Assembly: GCF_020621385.1 (NCBI RefSeq)
Contig: NZ_JAESVA010000013.1
Span: 1-64,000 of the forward strand
Direction of reading: 5' to 3'
Length of the DNA: 64,000 nt
Source: Acidisoma cellulosilyticum
Lineage (GTDB): Bacteria; Pseudomonadota; Alphaproteobacteria; Acetobacterales; Acetobacteraceae
Position 1 is the stretch's first letter. Each line of letters starts with the position of its first letter. Under the pieces are notes generated by a model, which was given only the letters and a program-made list of their open reading frames with translations, searched no databases and had not been told where the DNA came from. Below are positions 43,930 through 52,422 of the stretch, piece by piece. The translations under genes were made by a program, and so were the position numbers.

Positions 43930-45044
43930 GCGCACAACTCCTGAATGACTTCTTCGCCGATGGCGAAAGCGGTGGAAGCGCCGGTGCCGCTGGTGACGAC
44001 CGTCAGCCGGACATCGTCCATCGGCTTGTCGAGCAAAGCGAGGCGGTCGGGCGCGGAGGCATAGGTGCCGATCCAGCGCTCCGTGATGTCGTATTCGACA
44101 TGCGGGAAGACCGCGTGGAACTCATCCAGCACCAGATCGTCCAGCGCGGTGTCGGAGAAGGGGTCCATGGTGGTGCCATAGACATGGGTATCGCCCACCA
44201 CCAGGCTGCCGTCGGCCGATTGCACGGCGATGAGATGCACGCCGCCGGCCAGATGCGGGGCCTGTTCCTGCTTCAGGCGGGTCAGCAGGGGGGCGGCCTC
44301 GGGCAGTTCCGAATAGCCGAGATAACGCACGAGCGAGAGGTCGGTCATCACCGCGCAGCCCAGCGGCAGCGGCGTGCGCGGCTTCAGCCGCATCATTTGC
44401 AGTTTTGAGCGGGTGACGTTGAACTCGGCCAGTCGGTCCGCGAACAGCGTCGCCAGATCGTCGCCCGGACAGACCGCGATCTTGGCGGCCTCGATGACGC
44501 CGTCGCTGGTCAAGACCCGGCCGCGCTCGACACCATGGACGGCGACGCCGCGCATGACGGTAACGCCGCGCGCTTCCTGCAACCAGGCGATGAGTTGCTG
44601 AATGGCCTCGCGGGATTCGACCCGGCGGTCATGCGGGGAATACAGGACGTTCTCGGCCTCGCCCGTCATCCAGGGAAAGCGCTTGCGGCCCTCGACGGCC
44701 GAGAGGATTTCACAGCCGACGCCCATGTCCGGGTGCGCGGCGAAGGCTTCAAGGACCGTCGCCGCTTCGGGGCGGCGGGCGACGACGGCCAGACCCTGAT
44801 GGAGGATGGCAATGCCGGCCTGCGGGGCGACCTCCTCCCAGATATCGCGGGACCGCATGGCGCGGCGCCAGCACTCGCCCTGCTGCTGGCCGGTGACGGT
44901 GACGAAGCCGAAATTGCGGATCGAGGCGCCGACCGAGCGCTGGTCGCGATCGATCATGACGACACTAAGGCCAAGCCGGCTGGCGGCCAGCGCATGAGCG
45001 ATGCCGACGATGCCGGCGCCGACAATGGCGATGTCATAGGTCAT
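43926..45044 (-). CDS. FAD-dependent oxidoreductase of phosphonate degradation (TIGR03364 type)
   Basis: The 372-residue DAO-fold flavoprotein begins YDIAIVGAGIVGIAHALAA and has RNFGFVTVTGQQQGE, a pattern seen in the TIGR03364 group that is linked with phosphonate genes. Published work describes several FAD enzymes of this kind that oxidise N-methyl-aminoethylphosphonate, and in some cases aminoethylphosphonate itself, to phosphonoacetaldehyde. Being first in an operon with phnX and pbfA and without phnW, it probably supplies phosphonoacetaldehyde by oxidation. No signal peptide is present, so it acts in the cytosol. Confidence 0.82.
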   Translation of the reverse strand: MTYDIAIVGAGIVGIAHALAASRLGLSVVMIDRDQRSVGASIRNFGFVTVTGQQQGECWRRAMRSRDIWEEVAPQAGIAILHQGLAVVARRPEAATVLEAFAAHPDMGVGCEILSAVEGRKRFPWMTGEAENVLYSPHDRRVESREAIQQLIAWLQEARGVTVMRGVAVHGVERGRVLTSDGVIEAAKIAVCPGDDLATLFADRLAEFNVTRSKLQMMRLKPRTPLPLGCAVMTDLSLVRYLGYSELPEAAPLLTRLKQEQAPHLAGGVHLIAVQSADGSLVVGDTHVYGTTMDPFSDTALDDLVLDEFHAVFPHVEYDITERWIGTYASAPDRLALLDKPMDDVRLTVVTSGTGASTAFAIGEEVIQELCA

Positions 45045-45273
45045 GGGCGGACTCGTATAGATGTGTCCGCCTATTAGCGAGCCGCGCCGGGGCGGAGCAA
45101 TGGCAGAGACAGGCCGCCGCCGTTGTCTTTCATCATATCGTCATCCGCATGTCGTCATCCGCTCTGGCGCAACCTTGTCCCCCCGGGCGGCTGGACTGTC
45201 CGTTCATGCGCTTGTGGCCAATCCGGGTCGTGATAGATTGTTGCTGTTATGTGACAGAGAAGGAGCGAGACAG

Positions 45274-45408
45274 ATGAAGTTTGTTCAAGTCCTGACGGCA
45301 TTCGCGATGGTGCTTGCGATTGCTGCCTGCGCCGAAAAGCCGGTACCGCATAAATTGACGAATTCCGCGCCGGGTGACGGATCGGCGCCGTCGCAATCGA
45401 GCTGGTAA
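45274..45408 (+). CDS. Tiny lipoprotein (44 residues)
   Basis: The ATG at 45274 follows AAGGAG with good spacing. The product has a lipoprotein signal peptide: MKFVQVLTAFAMVLAI then the lipobox AAC with Cys19. The mature part is only 26 residues, Pro/Ser-rich and without further structure (AEKPVPHKL through to QSSW). Many proteobacteria carry such entericidin-like or orphan small lipoproteins, but no named family is recognised. It is free-standing between the divergent phosphonate operon and a convergent flavoprotein gene. Confidence 0.75.
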   Translation: MKFVQVLTAFAMVLAIAACAEKPVPHKLTNSAPGDGSAPSQSSW

Positions 45409-45455
45409 GTGGTTCGGTGGCGGGCCCTGCGCCCGTCACCTTGCCCGCTTGACGG

Positions 45456-46679
45456 CTAACCGACGCCGCCGACCATCCAGAAACTGGGTGGGGCGGTGCC
45501 GTTGACCGCATAATCGCCCACGATCCGCTGCTTGTAGATCAGCGGATTGTGGGAGGAGAGGGTGCGGGCATTGCGCCAATGCCGGTCCAGCGCGGTCGCG
45601 CGGATGGTGGAGGAGGCGCCGAGCGCATCGAACAGGGTTTCGGTCGCTTCCAGAACCAGTTTCGCGACCACCGGCTGCGCCTGATCGACGCTGATTTCGC
45701 TGATGATCGTGGCGGCATCGGCCTCCTCAGCCTTGCCGCCGATCGACAGGTCATAGACGGCCTGTGTGGCCTGGGCTGTCTGCAGCGTGATGGCAGCGGC
45801 GGCATAGGCCAGGCTGCGGACATGCCCCACGACCTGCAGCACCTGCGGATCGGTCTGCACTGTGCCGGCCGCACCATGGCTATAGGCGCGACGGCGGCCA
45901 GCGACCTGGTCCGTCAGATCGCGCGCAGCCGCGCGGCCGATGCCGGAGAGCGTGGCCAGATGCACCAGCTGATAGAAGGCCGTGCGATATTTCGAGCGGG
46001 CATCGAAGGCAAATACATCCTCAGGAAAGACCGGTGCATTGTCGAAGACCGTCGTGCCGCTGCCCGTCAGCTTCTGCCCGAAGCCGGACCAGTCGTCATG
46101 GCGGGTGACGCCCTCGGCCGTCGCGGAAATGAAGCCGCTGCGGATCTCGCCGTCCAACTCTGCCGCGAAATGGACCCAGTCGGCATAAAGCGTGCCGGTG
46201 GTGTAGAATTTGGTGCCGCTCAGCCGCAGGATATCGCCCTCGGCCTTCAGCACCGTTTCGAAGGAGCCGAGCGTATTGCCGGCGGCCTCGCTCAGCGCGC
46301 TGCCGACCAGATCGCCCGCCACGAAACGCGGCAGCCAACGTGCGCGCCGGTCCGATCTGCCGGCCGCGAGGATGTCCTCCACCGCGCCGAAATGCGCGCG
46401 CAACGCCTGGGTCACGTTGGAATCGGCCGCAGATAATTCGATCATCAGGCCCATGAGTTCCGGGATGGTGGCACCCAACCCGCCGTCTGAGACAGGAATG
46501 CGCAGCGCGCCAAAACCGGCCGCCTTCAGCCAGGCAATCGGCTCATAGGGCAGAATCCGCTCGGCCTCACGCTGGATGGCGTCGGTCGCGATACGCCGAA
46601 AGATCGGGCGGAACCGCTCGGCCAGCGCCGCGTAGCTGGGCGAGGAAGGGGCAGGAAAGGCGGCTTCGGTCTCGGTCAT
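45456..46679 (-). CDS. Acyl-CoA-dehydrogenase-fold flavoprotein (SfnB/DszC-like)
   Basis: The 407-residue protein is built like acyl-CoA dehydrogenases (N-terminal helical domain, middle beta domain with LSGTKFYTTGTLYADWV, C-terminal helical domain). Its last part, RHWRNARTLSSHNPLIYKQ, matches the SfnB/DszC group of reduced-flavin-dependent monooxygenases, many of which desulfurise organosulfur compounds. Divergence from an O-acetylhomoserine sulfhydrylase gene and proximity to the sulfate transporter support a sulfur-scavenging role. The substrate (sulfone, sulfide or other) is unknown, and no flavin reductase is adjacent. Confidence 0.8.
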   Translation of the reverse strand: MTETEAAFPAPSSPSYAALAERFRPIFRRIATDAIQREAERILPYEPIAWLKAAGFGALRIPVSDGGLGATIPELMGLMIELSAADSNVTQALRAHFGAVEDILAAGRSDRRARWLPRFVAGDLVGSALSEAAGNTLGSFETVLKAEGDILRLSGTKFYTTGTLYADWVHFAAELDGEIRSGFISATAEGVTRHDDWSGFGQKLTGSGTTVFDNAPVFPEDVFAFDARSKYRTAFYQLVHLATLSGIGRAAARDLTDQVAGRRRAYSHGAAGTVQTDPQVLQVVGHVRSLAYAAAAITLQTAQATQAVYDLSIGGKAEEADAATIISEISVDQAQPVVAKLVLEATETLFDALGASSTIRATALDRHWRNARTLSSHNPLIYKQRIVGDYAVNGTAPPSFWMVGGVG

Positions 46680-46858
46680 CAGCGTCTCATTAATTACGAT
46701 TTAAATTAGGTATTTTCGGTATGAAGGATAAATTTGCAATATTGTGTCGTTATTTAACCTATCGCTTGGCCGATCCAAAGCTTTTATAACGGCGCGCGGG
46801 GGCAGATCCTGCCTGCCGATGCGTGACGCCGCTCAATCATAAAAAAACGGGGGAAACC

Positions 46859-48187
46859 ATGCCGGAGAACGAGGTCACCGAGACGGAACGCCGGGCGCGC
46901 TGGCGGCCGGAGACGATCGCACTGCATGGCGGTCGCTATCGGGCGGACCCTGCGACGGGCGCGGTCGCCGTGCCGATCTACCAGACGACCTCCTATCAGT
47001 TCCAGGACGCTGACCATGCCGCGCGTCTTTTCGCGCTGGAGGAGCTGGGCAATATCTATAGCCGCATCATGAACCCGACTCAGGATGCGCTGGAGCGGCG
47101 TTTGGCGGCGCTGGAAGGCGGGGTGGCGACGCTGGCCTTGTCCTCCGGGCAGTCTGCCTCAGCCTTCTCCATCCTCAATATTGCCGAAGCCGGCGATAAT
47201 ATCGTGAGTTCCACCGATCTCTACGGCGGCACCTGGGCGCTGTTTGCCAATACGCTGCGGCGGATGGGTATCGAGGTGCGCTTCGTGGACCCGGCGGACC
47301 CGCAGGCCTTTGCGCAAGCCACCGACGACCGCACGCGCGCCTATTACGCCGAGACTTTGCCCAATCCGAAACTGGAGGTTTTTCCGATCGCGGAGGTGGC
47401 CGCGATCGGCCGGCAATACGGCGTTCCGCTGATCATGGACAATACGGCCGCCCCGCTGACGGTGCGGCCTTTCGACCACGGCGCCGCTATCGTTGTCTAT
47501 TCAACGACGAAATACATCGGCGGTCATGGCACCTCGATCGGCGGCGCGATCATCGACGGCGGCAATTTCCCTTGGGAAAATCATAAGGCGCGCTTTCCGC
47601 TGCTGGCCGAGCCCGACGCCGGCTATCACGGCGCCGTCTGGATCGAAGCCGCGAAACCGATCGGCCCCATCGCCTATATCCTGCGCGCGCGGGTGGTGCT
47701 GCAACGCGATCTGGGAGCGGCGATGTCGCCGTTCAACGCCTTTCAGTTCATTCAGGGGATTGAGACGCTGCCGCTGCGCATCCGTCAGCACAATGCCTCG
47801 GCCCTGATCGTCGCTGGCTTTCTCAAGGACCATGCGAAAGTCGCGCGCGTCATCCATCCGAGCCAGCAGACGGGGGAAGCACGACGCCGGGCCGAGCGCT
47901 ACCTGCGCCCGGAATTCGGTGAGGGCGCGCTGCTCGGTTTCGAACTTGCCGGCGGCGCCGAGGCCGGCAAGCGCTTCATCGATGCGCTGCAGCTTTTCTA
48001 TCACGTCGCCAATATCGGCGATGCGCGCAGCCTGGCCATTCATCCGGCGACGACCACGCATTCGCAGCTGACGGTCGAGGAGCAGGCGCAGACCGGTGTC
48101 ACGCCAGGCTATGTTCGCCTCTCGATCGGTCTTGAACATCCCGAGGATATTCTGGATGATCTGCGTCAGGCGCTGGCGAAAGTCTGA
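46859..48187 (+). CDS. metY: O-acetylhomoserine sulfhydrylase (MetY)
   Basis: The 442-residue PLP enzyme starts at ATG 46859 after CGGGGGA. The PLP lysine is Lys218 in VYSTTKYIGGHG; LYGGTWALF and DNTAAPL also match the Cys/Met metabolism PLP family. Length over 430, with an insertion after the lysine and the NFPWENHKARFP segment, favours MetY over cystathionine gamma-synthase (about 385). It makes homocysteine from O-acetylhomoserine and sulfide. I found no convincing SAM riboswitch in its 179-bp AT-rich leader. Confidence 0.9.
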   Translation: MPENEVTETERRARWRPETIALHGGRYRADPATGAVAVPIYQTTSYQFQDADHAARLFALEELGNIYSRIMNPTQDALERRLAALEGGVATLALSSGQSASAFSILNIAEAGDNIVSSTDLYGGTWALFANTLRRMGIEVRFVDPADPQAFAQATDDRTRAYYAETLPNPKLEVFPIAEVAAIGRQYGVPLIMDNTAAPLTVRPFDHGAAIVVYSTTKYIGGHGTSIGGAIIDGGNFPWENHKARFPLLAEPDAGYHGAVWIEAAKPIGPIAYILRARVVLQRDLGAAMSPFNAFQFIQGIETLPLRIRQHNASALIVAGFLKDHAKVARVIHPSQQTGEARRRAERYLRPEFGEGALLGFELAGGAEAGKRFIDALQLFYHVANIGDARSLAIHPATTTHSQLTVEEQAQTGVTPGYVRLSIGLEHPEDILDDLRQALAKV

Positions 48188-48206
48188 AAAGGATCTGACG
48201 AGGAAT

Positions 48207-48238
48207 GGCGGCTGCCAGTTTGCGGTCTGGCAGCCGCC
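48207..48238 (+). terminator. Hairpin after metY
   Basis: Perfect 12-bp arms, GGCGGCTGCCAG and CTGGCAGCCGCC, enclose an 8-nt loop, 19 nt beyond the metY stop. No T-run follows. The rest of the gap to 48395 shows no gene. Confidence 0.65.
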
Positions 48239-48395
48239 GAGCGGTGTTCGAAGTCTGGTTCCGACAACGCTTGCGAGGTCTAGCCTCATCCGCACTATCG
48301 GATTTCCAACCGTTTCGCGCGAGAGGCTGAGTGCTCAACTTCGTGTGACATGCGATGAGGCAATTGCAAGTCAGATGTCCAGCGATGCTGCGTCC

Positions 48396-49154
48396 TTAAG
48401 AAAACAACGGCAGGCTGGGGCCTTGTTGGAGCGTTCTTGCTGCCGTCGCAGGCCTGGGCGAGGGCATTGCCGGGTCAACCTCGTCGGCCAGACCCGCATC
48501 GTTCTGCTGCGCGCTGTTGACGCGGGATGACACCGGCCAGGCCCGCAGCGTGTTGGCAGGCGTCGGCTGCAACAGCGGCGTTGGGTCACGGTCGATCTCG
48601 CCCAGCCAAAGCGGCCAGTCTTCCGGTGAGAGGACCAGCGGCATGCGTTCATGCAGCGCTGCGATATCGGCGCCGGCGACTGTGGTGACGATGACGAAGC
48701 TGCGGATGACCGTGCCGTCCGGCCCACGCCAGCCTTCCCATAGGCCGCCGAAGACCAAGGGCGAGCCGTCCTTGCGCGCGACGGCATAGGGCTGGCGGCC
48801 CTCTGTCCCCGTATGCCATTCGTAGAACAGCGTCGCCGGCACCAGGCAGCGCCGTCCGCCCTGATAGGCGCCGCGGAACAGCGGGGCGGTCGGCAGGGTT
48901 TCGGCCCGCGCGTTGATCGGCCGGGTCTGCCCAGACAGGGGCGCGCCCGGCAATTGCTTGGCGAAATGCGGCAGAAAACCCCAGTTCAGCGCATCGGCCC
49001 GCCGGGCGCGGGTCTCAGGATGGCGGCGGATGACCAGCGCATCCTGCCGCGGCGTGATGTTCCAGGACGGTGCCTGGCCCGGCAGGTCGCCACGGACAGC
49101 AAACAGCGCCTCGATCTGCTCAGGAGGAAGGGTGGAAGCGAAACGACCGCACAT
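48396..49154 (-). CDS. SOS response-associated peptidase (YedK/HMCES family)
   Basis: The 252-residue protein starts MCGRF, placing catalytic Cys2 directly after the initiator Met. Family features follow: SWNITPRQDALVI, NARAET (active-site Glu/Asn region), RRCLVPATLFYEWH, and HERMPLVL with the catalytic histidine. The family links covalently to abasic sites in single-stranded DNA and protects them. The C-terminal ~40 residues are variable. It is probably monocistronic. Confidence 0.93.
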   Translation of the reverse strand: MCGRFASTLPPEQIEALFAVRGDLPGQAPSWNITPRQDALVIRRHPETRARRADALNWGFLPHFAKQLPGAPLSGQTRPINARAETLPTAPLFRGAYQGGRRCLVPATLFYEWHTGTEGRQPYAVARKDGSPLVFGGLWEGWRGPDGTVIRSFVIVTTVAGADIAALHERMPLVLSPEDWPLWLGEIDRDPTPLLQPTPANTLRAWPVSSRVNSAQQNDAGLADEVDPAMPSPRPATAARTLQQGPSLPLFS

Positions 49155-49195
49155 GCCTTGACCATGGCCCGGCCCGAGCGAGTCGCCAAAGACCC

Positions 49196-50107
49196 CTATC
49201 CGACCTCGGTGTCGACGACCGACAGAAACTGGCTGAGCGCCGGGGTTCGCTTCTCCTCATGCCAGACCAGCCTGAGCTCGGCATAGGCGAGGGGATCGGC
49301 CTGAAGCGGTCGGGCGGCGATCTCTGGTCCGCCGAGATCGGCAATCGCCTCGGGCACGATGCCGAAGCCAAGCCCGGCCGCGACCAGACCCAGCACGCTG
49401 CCGACTTCCGAGACATGCCATTTGACCGGCAGGCTGATACCGGCGGCATGCGCCAGGTCCGTCACTACACGCATGATGCCGACCGCTTCGCTGTCCGGCA
49501 GGCCGATCATCGTCTCCTCCGCCAATTGTCCGATGGAAATAGACGACAGGCGGGCCAGGGCATGGCCCTGCGGCAGAATGACGCAGAGCGGCTGGCGGGA
49601 ATGGAATCGGGTCTTCAACGGCGGCGCGACGTCGATCGGCGCGCGCACCAGCGCGATGTCGATATCCCCGGTCCCGACCGCGTCCAGCAGGCCCAGGATG
49701 CTGCCTTCGCGCAGGCTAAGCTCCACGCCCGGACAGCGATCGCGCATGCGGCGCAGTTCGGCCGGGAAGCGGCGCTCGAACATGGCCGAGCCGACATAGC
49801 CGAGGACGATGCGCCCGGCCTCGCCCCGCGCCACGCGCTGGACCTGCTCTATCGTCTCGCCATGCAGGCGCAACAGGCGGATGGCTTGGTCGCGACACAG
49901 GGTTCCGGCCGCCGTCAGGTCGATGCCGCGTTTGCGGCGATGGAACAGGCGCGCGCCGATCGCTGCCTCCAAGCCGCGGATCTGCTGGCTCAGGGCGGGC
50001 TGGGCGACGCCCAGTTTTTCGGCCGCTAGCGCCATGTGCAGCGTCTCGCAGACGGCCAGAAAGACCTGCAGCCGCCGCAGCGACACGGTGGACAATAAAG
50101 AATCCAT
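49196..50107 (-). CDS. LysR family transcriptional regulator
   Basis: The 303-residue regulator has a LysR helix-turn-helix (LQVFLAVCETLHMALAAEKL, then GVAQPALSQQIRGLEAAIGA) and a C-terminal effector domain. It is divergent from ubiD/ubiX across a 90-bp gap and so is the likely regulator of that decarboxylase pair. The inducer may be the aromatic or heteroaromatic acid decarboxylated. Confidence 0.92.
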   Translation of the reverse strand: MDSLLSTVSLRRLQVFLAVCETLHMALAAEKLGVAQPALSQQIRGLEAAIGARLFHRRKRGIDLTAAGTLCRDQAIRLLRLHGETIEQVQRVARGEAGRIVLGYVGSAMFERRFPAELRRMRDRCPGVELSLREGSILGLLDAVGTGDIDIALVRAPIDVAPPLKTRFHSRQPLCVILPQGHALARLSSISIGQLAEETMIGLPDSEAVGIMRVVTDLAHAAGISLPVKWHVSEVGSVLGLVAAGLGFGIVPEAIADLGGPEIAARPLQADPLAYAELRLVWHEEKRTPALSQFLSVVDTEVG

Positions 50108-50197
50108 AAGACAGAACTTATCAATATCGCGGGTTCAAGTATATCGATCTTCAGAAAGTGCGAGGCCATTCTTTGGGCAGACCAGGAGGCCCGAGCC

Positions 50198-51706
50198 ATG
50201 GATTCCATCTTCAACCCGCCCTTGTCCGACACGGATGAGATTACCGACCTGCGCTCCGCCATCGCGCGGCTGGAAAAGCTGCCGGGGCAGATCCGCTCCA
50301 CCCATCATCCTGTCGACCCGCATGCGGAACTCGCCGGTGTCTACAAGCGCATCGGTGCCGGCGGCACGGTGATGCGCCCGACCCAGAAGGGTCCGGCAAT
50401 GATTTTCGAAACTGTGAAGGGCTATCCCGGCGCGCGGGTGCTGGTCGGCCTGATGGCGGACCGCAAGCGCGTCGCCCATCTGCTCGACAGCAAGCCCGAA
50501 GACCTTGGCCGCCGCATGGGGGCGGCGGTTGACAACGCTATCGCGCCGGTCGAGATCGAGGGCGCCGCGCCCTGCCAGGAACAGGTCTTTCGCGCCGACG
50601 ATCCGTCTTTCGATCTGCGTCGCCTGCTGCCGGCGCCGACCAATACCGAACAGGATGCCGGTCCTTATTTCTGCCTGGGCCTGCTGCTTGGCAGTGACCC
50701 GGACGAAGGCCATACCGATGTCACCATCCATCGCCTTTGCGTGCAGGGCCGCGACGAACTTTCGGTCTTCTTCGCGCCCGGCCGCCATATCGACGCTTTT
50801 CGTGAGAAGGCGGAAGCGCGGGGGCAGGCGCTGCCCATCACCATCAATATGGGTCTCGACCCCGCGATCCTGATCGGTGCCTGTTTCGAAGCGCCGACGA
50901 CGCCGTTCGGCTTCGATGAGCTTGCGGTGGCCGGCGGGCTGCGCGGTCGCCCGGTGGAGCTGGTCCGCGCCAAGACCGTCGATCAGCGCGCCATCGCGCG
51001 GGCAGAGATCGTCATCGAGGGCGAGATCCTGCCGAACGTGCGCGTGAAGGAAGACCAGAATACGGGCACGGGCCATGCCATGCCGGAATTCCCCGGCTAT
51101 GACGGGCCGGCCAATCCTTCGCTGCCGGTCATCAAGGTCAAGGCCGTGACTATGCGTCACAACGCCATTCTGCAGACGCTGGTGGGGCCGGGCGAGGAGC
51201 ATACCAGCCTCGCCGGCATTCCCACGGAAGCCAGCATCTACAATGCCTGCGAGCGGGCGCTGCCGGGCTTCGTCAAGAATGTCTATGCCCATACGGCGGG
51301 TGGCGGAAAGCTGCTGGCGGTGATCCAGGTCTGCCAGCGCAGCGCCGGCGACCAGGGCAAGGCACGCCAAGCCGCCATCATCGCGCTCGGCGTCTACCGC
51401 GAAGTGAAGAACGTCATCATCGTCGATGACGACGTCGATCTTTTCGACAGCGACGATGTGCTGTGGGCGATGCAGACCCGCTATCAGGGTGATGTCGACA
51501 CAATCTTCCTGCCGAACGTGACGGGCCATGTGCTCGATCCCTCACAATCGCCGGAGTACAATGCCGCGATCCCCGCCAAGGGTATCAGCTGCAAGACGAT
51601 CTTCGACTGCACTTATCCGTGGAAGATGAGGAAGCATTTCGAACGCGCCCCTTTCCGCGATGTGGACCCGACGCCCTTCGCGCCCGATCTTTTTCCCAAG
51701 GCATAA
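50198..51706 (+). CDS. UbiD family decarboxylase
   Basis: The 502-residue protein belongs to the UbiD family of prenylated-FMN-dependent (de)carboxylases. Conserved stretches include AMIFETVKGYPGARVLVGLMA near the N-terminal domain, TVDQRAIARAEIVIEGEI (the catalytic Arg-Glu region), and VIIVDDDVDLFDSDDVLWAM. AGGAGG lies 8 nt ahead of the ATG. The adjacent UbiX makes its cofactor. Catabolic members act on aromatic and heteroaromatic acids such as gallate or pyrrole-2-carboxylate; the LysR-divergent layout suits that over ubiquinone synthesis. Confidence 0.9.
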   Translation: MDSIFNPPLSDTDEITDLRSAIARLEKLPGQIRSTHHPVDPHAELAGVYKRIGAGGTVMRPTQKGPAMIFETVKGYPGARVLVGLMADRKRVAHLLDSKPEDLGRRMGAAVDNAIAPVEIEGAAPCQEQVFRADDPSFDLRRLLPAPTNTEQDAGPYFCLGLLLGSDPDEGHTDVTIHRLCVQGRDELSVFFAPGRHIDAFREKAEARGQALPITINMGLDPAILIGACFEAPTTPFGFDELAVAGGLRGRPVELVRAKTVDQRAIARAEIVIEGEILPNVRVKEDQNTGTGHAMPEFPGYDGPANPSLPVIKVKAVTMRHNAILQTLVGPGEEHTSLAGIPTEASIYNACERALPGFVKNVYAHTAGGGKLLAVIQVCQRSAGDQGKARQAAIIALGVYREVKNVIIVDDDVDLFDSDDVLWAMQTRYQGDVDTIFLPNVTGHVLDPSQSPEYNAAIPAKGISCKTIFDCTYPWKMRKHFERAPFRDVDPTPFAPDLFPKA

Positions 51707-51711
51707 AACCC

Positions 51712-52329
51712 ATGATGAAAGCAGCACCGCCGTCGCGGATCGTGATCGGCATTACCGGCGCCACAGGCATCATCTTCGGCATCCGCGCGCTGCAGGTGCT
51801 GCGACAACTGGGTGTCGAGACGCATCTTGTCGTCTCCCGCGCGGGGGAAATGACGCGGGCCTATGAGACGGAGATGAGCCGGGAAGCGCTGCATGCGCTG
51901 GCCGATGTCTCCTACCCCGTCAATGACGTGGGTGCCGCCATCGCCAGCGGATCCTTCCGCACCATGGGCATGCTGATCGCGCCCTGTTCGGTCCGCACGC
52001 TGGCCGAGATCGCCAGCGGTGTCACCACAACCGTGCTGACCCGGGCGGCCGATGTGGTGTTGAAGGAACGCCGCCGTCTGGTGCTGATGGTGCGGGAAGC
52101 GCCGCTGCATGCGGGCCATATCCGCAATATGCTGTCGGTCACGGAAATGGGCGGCATCATCCATCCGCCCATGCCGGCCTTCTACACCAATCCGACCTCG
52201 ATCGCCGATATCGTCGATCACTGCCTCGGCCGTGCGCTGGATTGCTTCGGGCTCGATATGCCGGATATGCCGCGCTGGGGAGAGACGGAGGCGGCTGCGA
52301 TGGCTAAGGCTGAGGCCGTCTCTATTTAG
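51712..52329 (+). CDS. ubiX: Flavin prenyltransferase UbiX
   Basis: The 205-residue protein makes prenylated FMN from FMN and dimethylallyl phosphate. The N-terminal flavin motif GITGATGIIFGIRAL, the later IAPCSVRTLAEIASG, and RRRLVLMVREAPLH are family hallmarks. It starts 5 bp after ubiD. An in-frame second ATG at 51715 is equally possible. The C-terminal ~20 residues are longer than usual. Confidence 0.93.
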   Translation: MMKAAPPSRIVIGITGATGIIFGIRALQVLRQLGVETHLVVSRAGEMTRAYETEMSREALHALADVSYPVNDVGAAIASGSFRTMGMLIAPCSVRTLAEIASGVTTTVLTRAADVVLKERRRLVLMVREAPLHAGHIRNMLSVTEMGGIIHPPMPAFYTNPTSIADIVDHCLGRALDCFGLDMPDMPRWGETEAAAMAKAEAVSI

Positions 52330-52422
52330 CCGATTGGCCTTCGGTATGAGCTCGGCTGACAAGCACAATCACCAGCGGATCGACCCCATTAGTGCTGGTC
52401 AGACAAACTTCGAAGTCGCGGC

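Noticed and set aside
46680-46858. Possible SAM riboswitch ahead of metY
   Set aside because: I looked for SAM-II, SAM-I and SAM/SAH-type conserved cores and found no convincing match; a covariance-model scan would decide it.
46859-48187. Cystathionine gamma-synthase or methionine gamma-lyase as the identity of the PLP gene
   Set aside because: Length of 442 and the insertion after the PLP lysine fit the MetY group better than those shorter enzymes.
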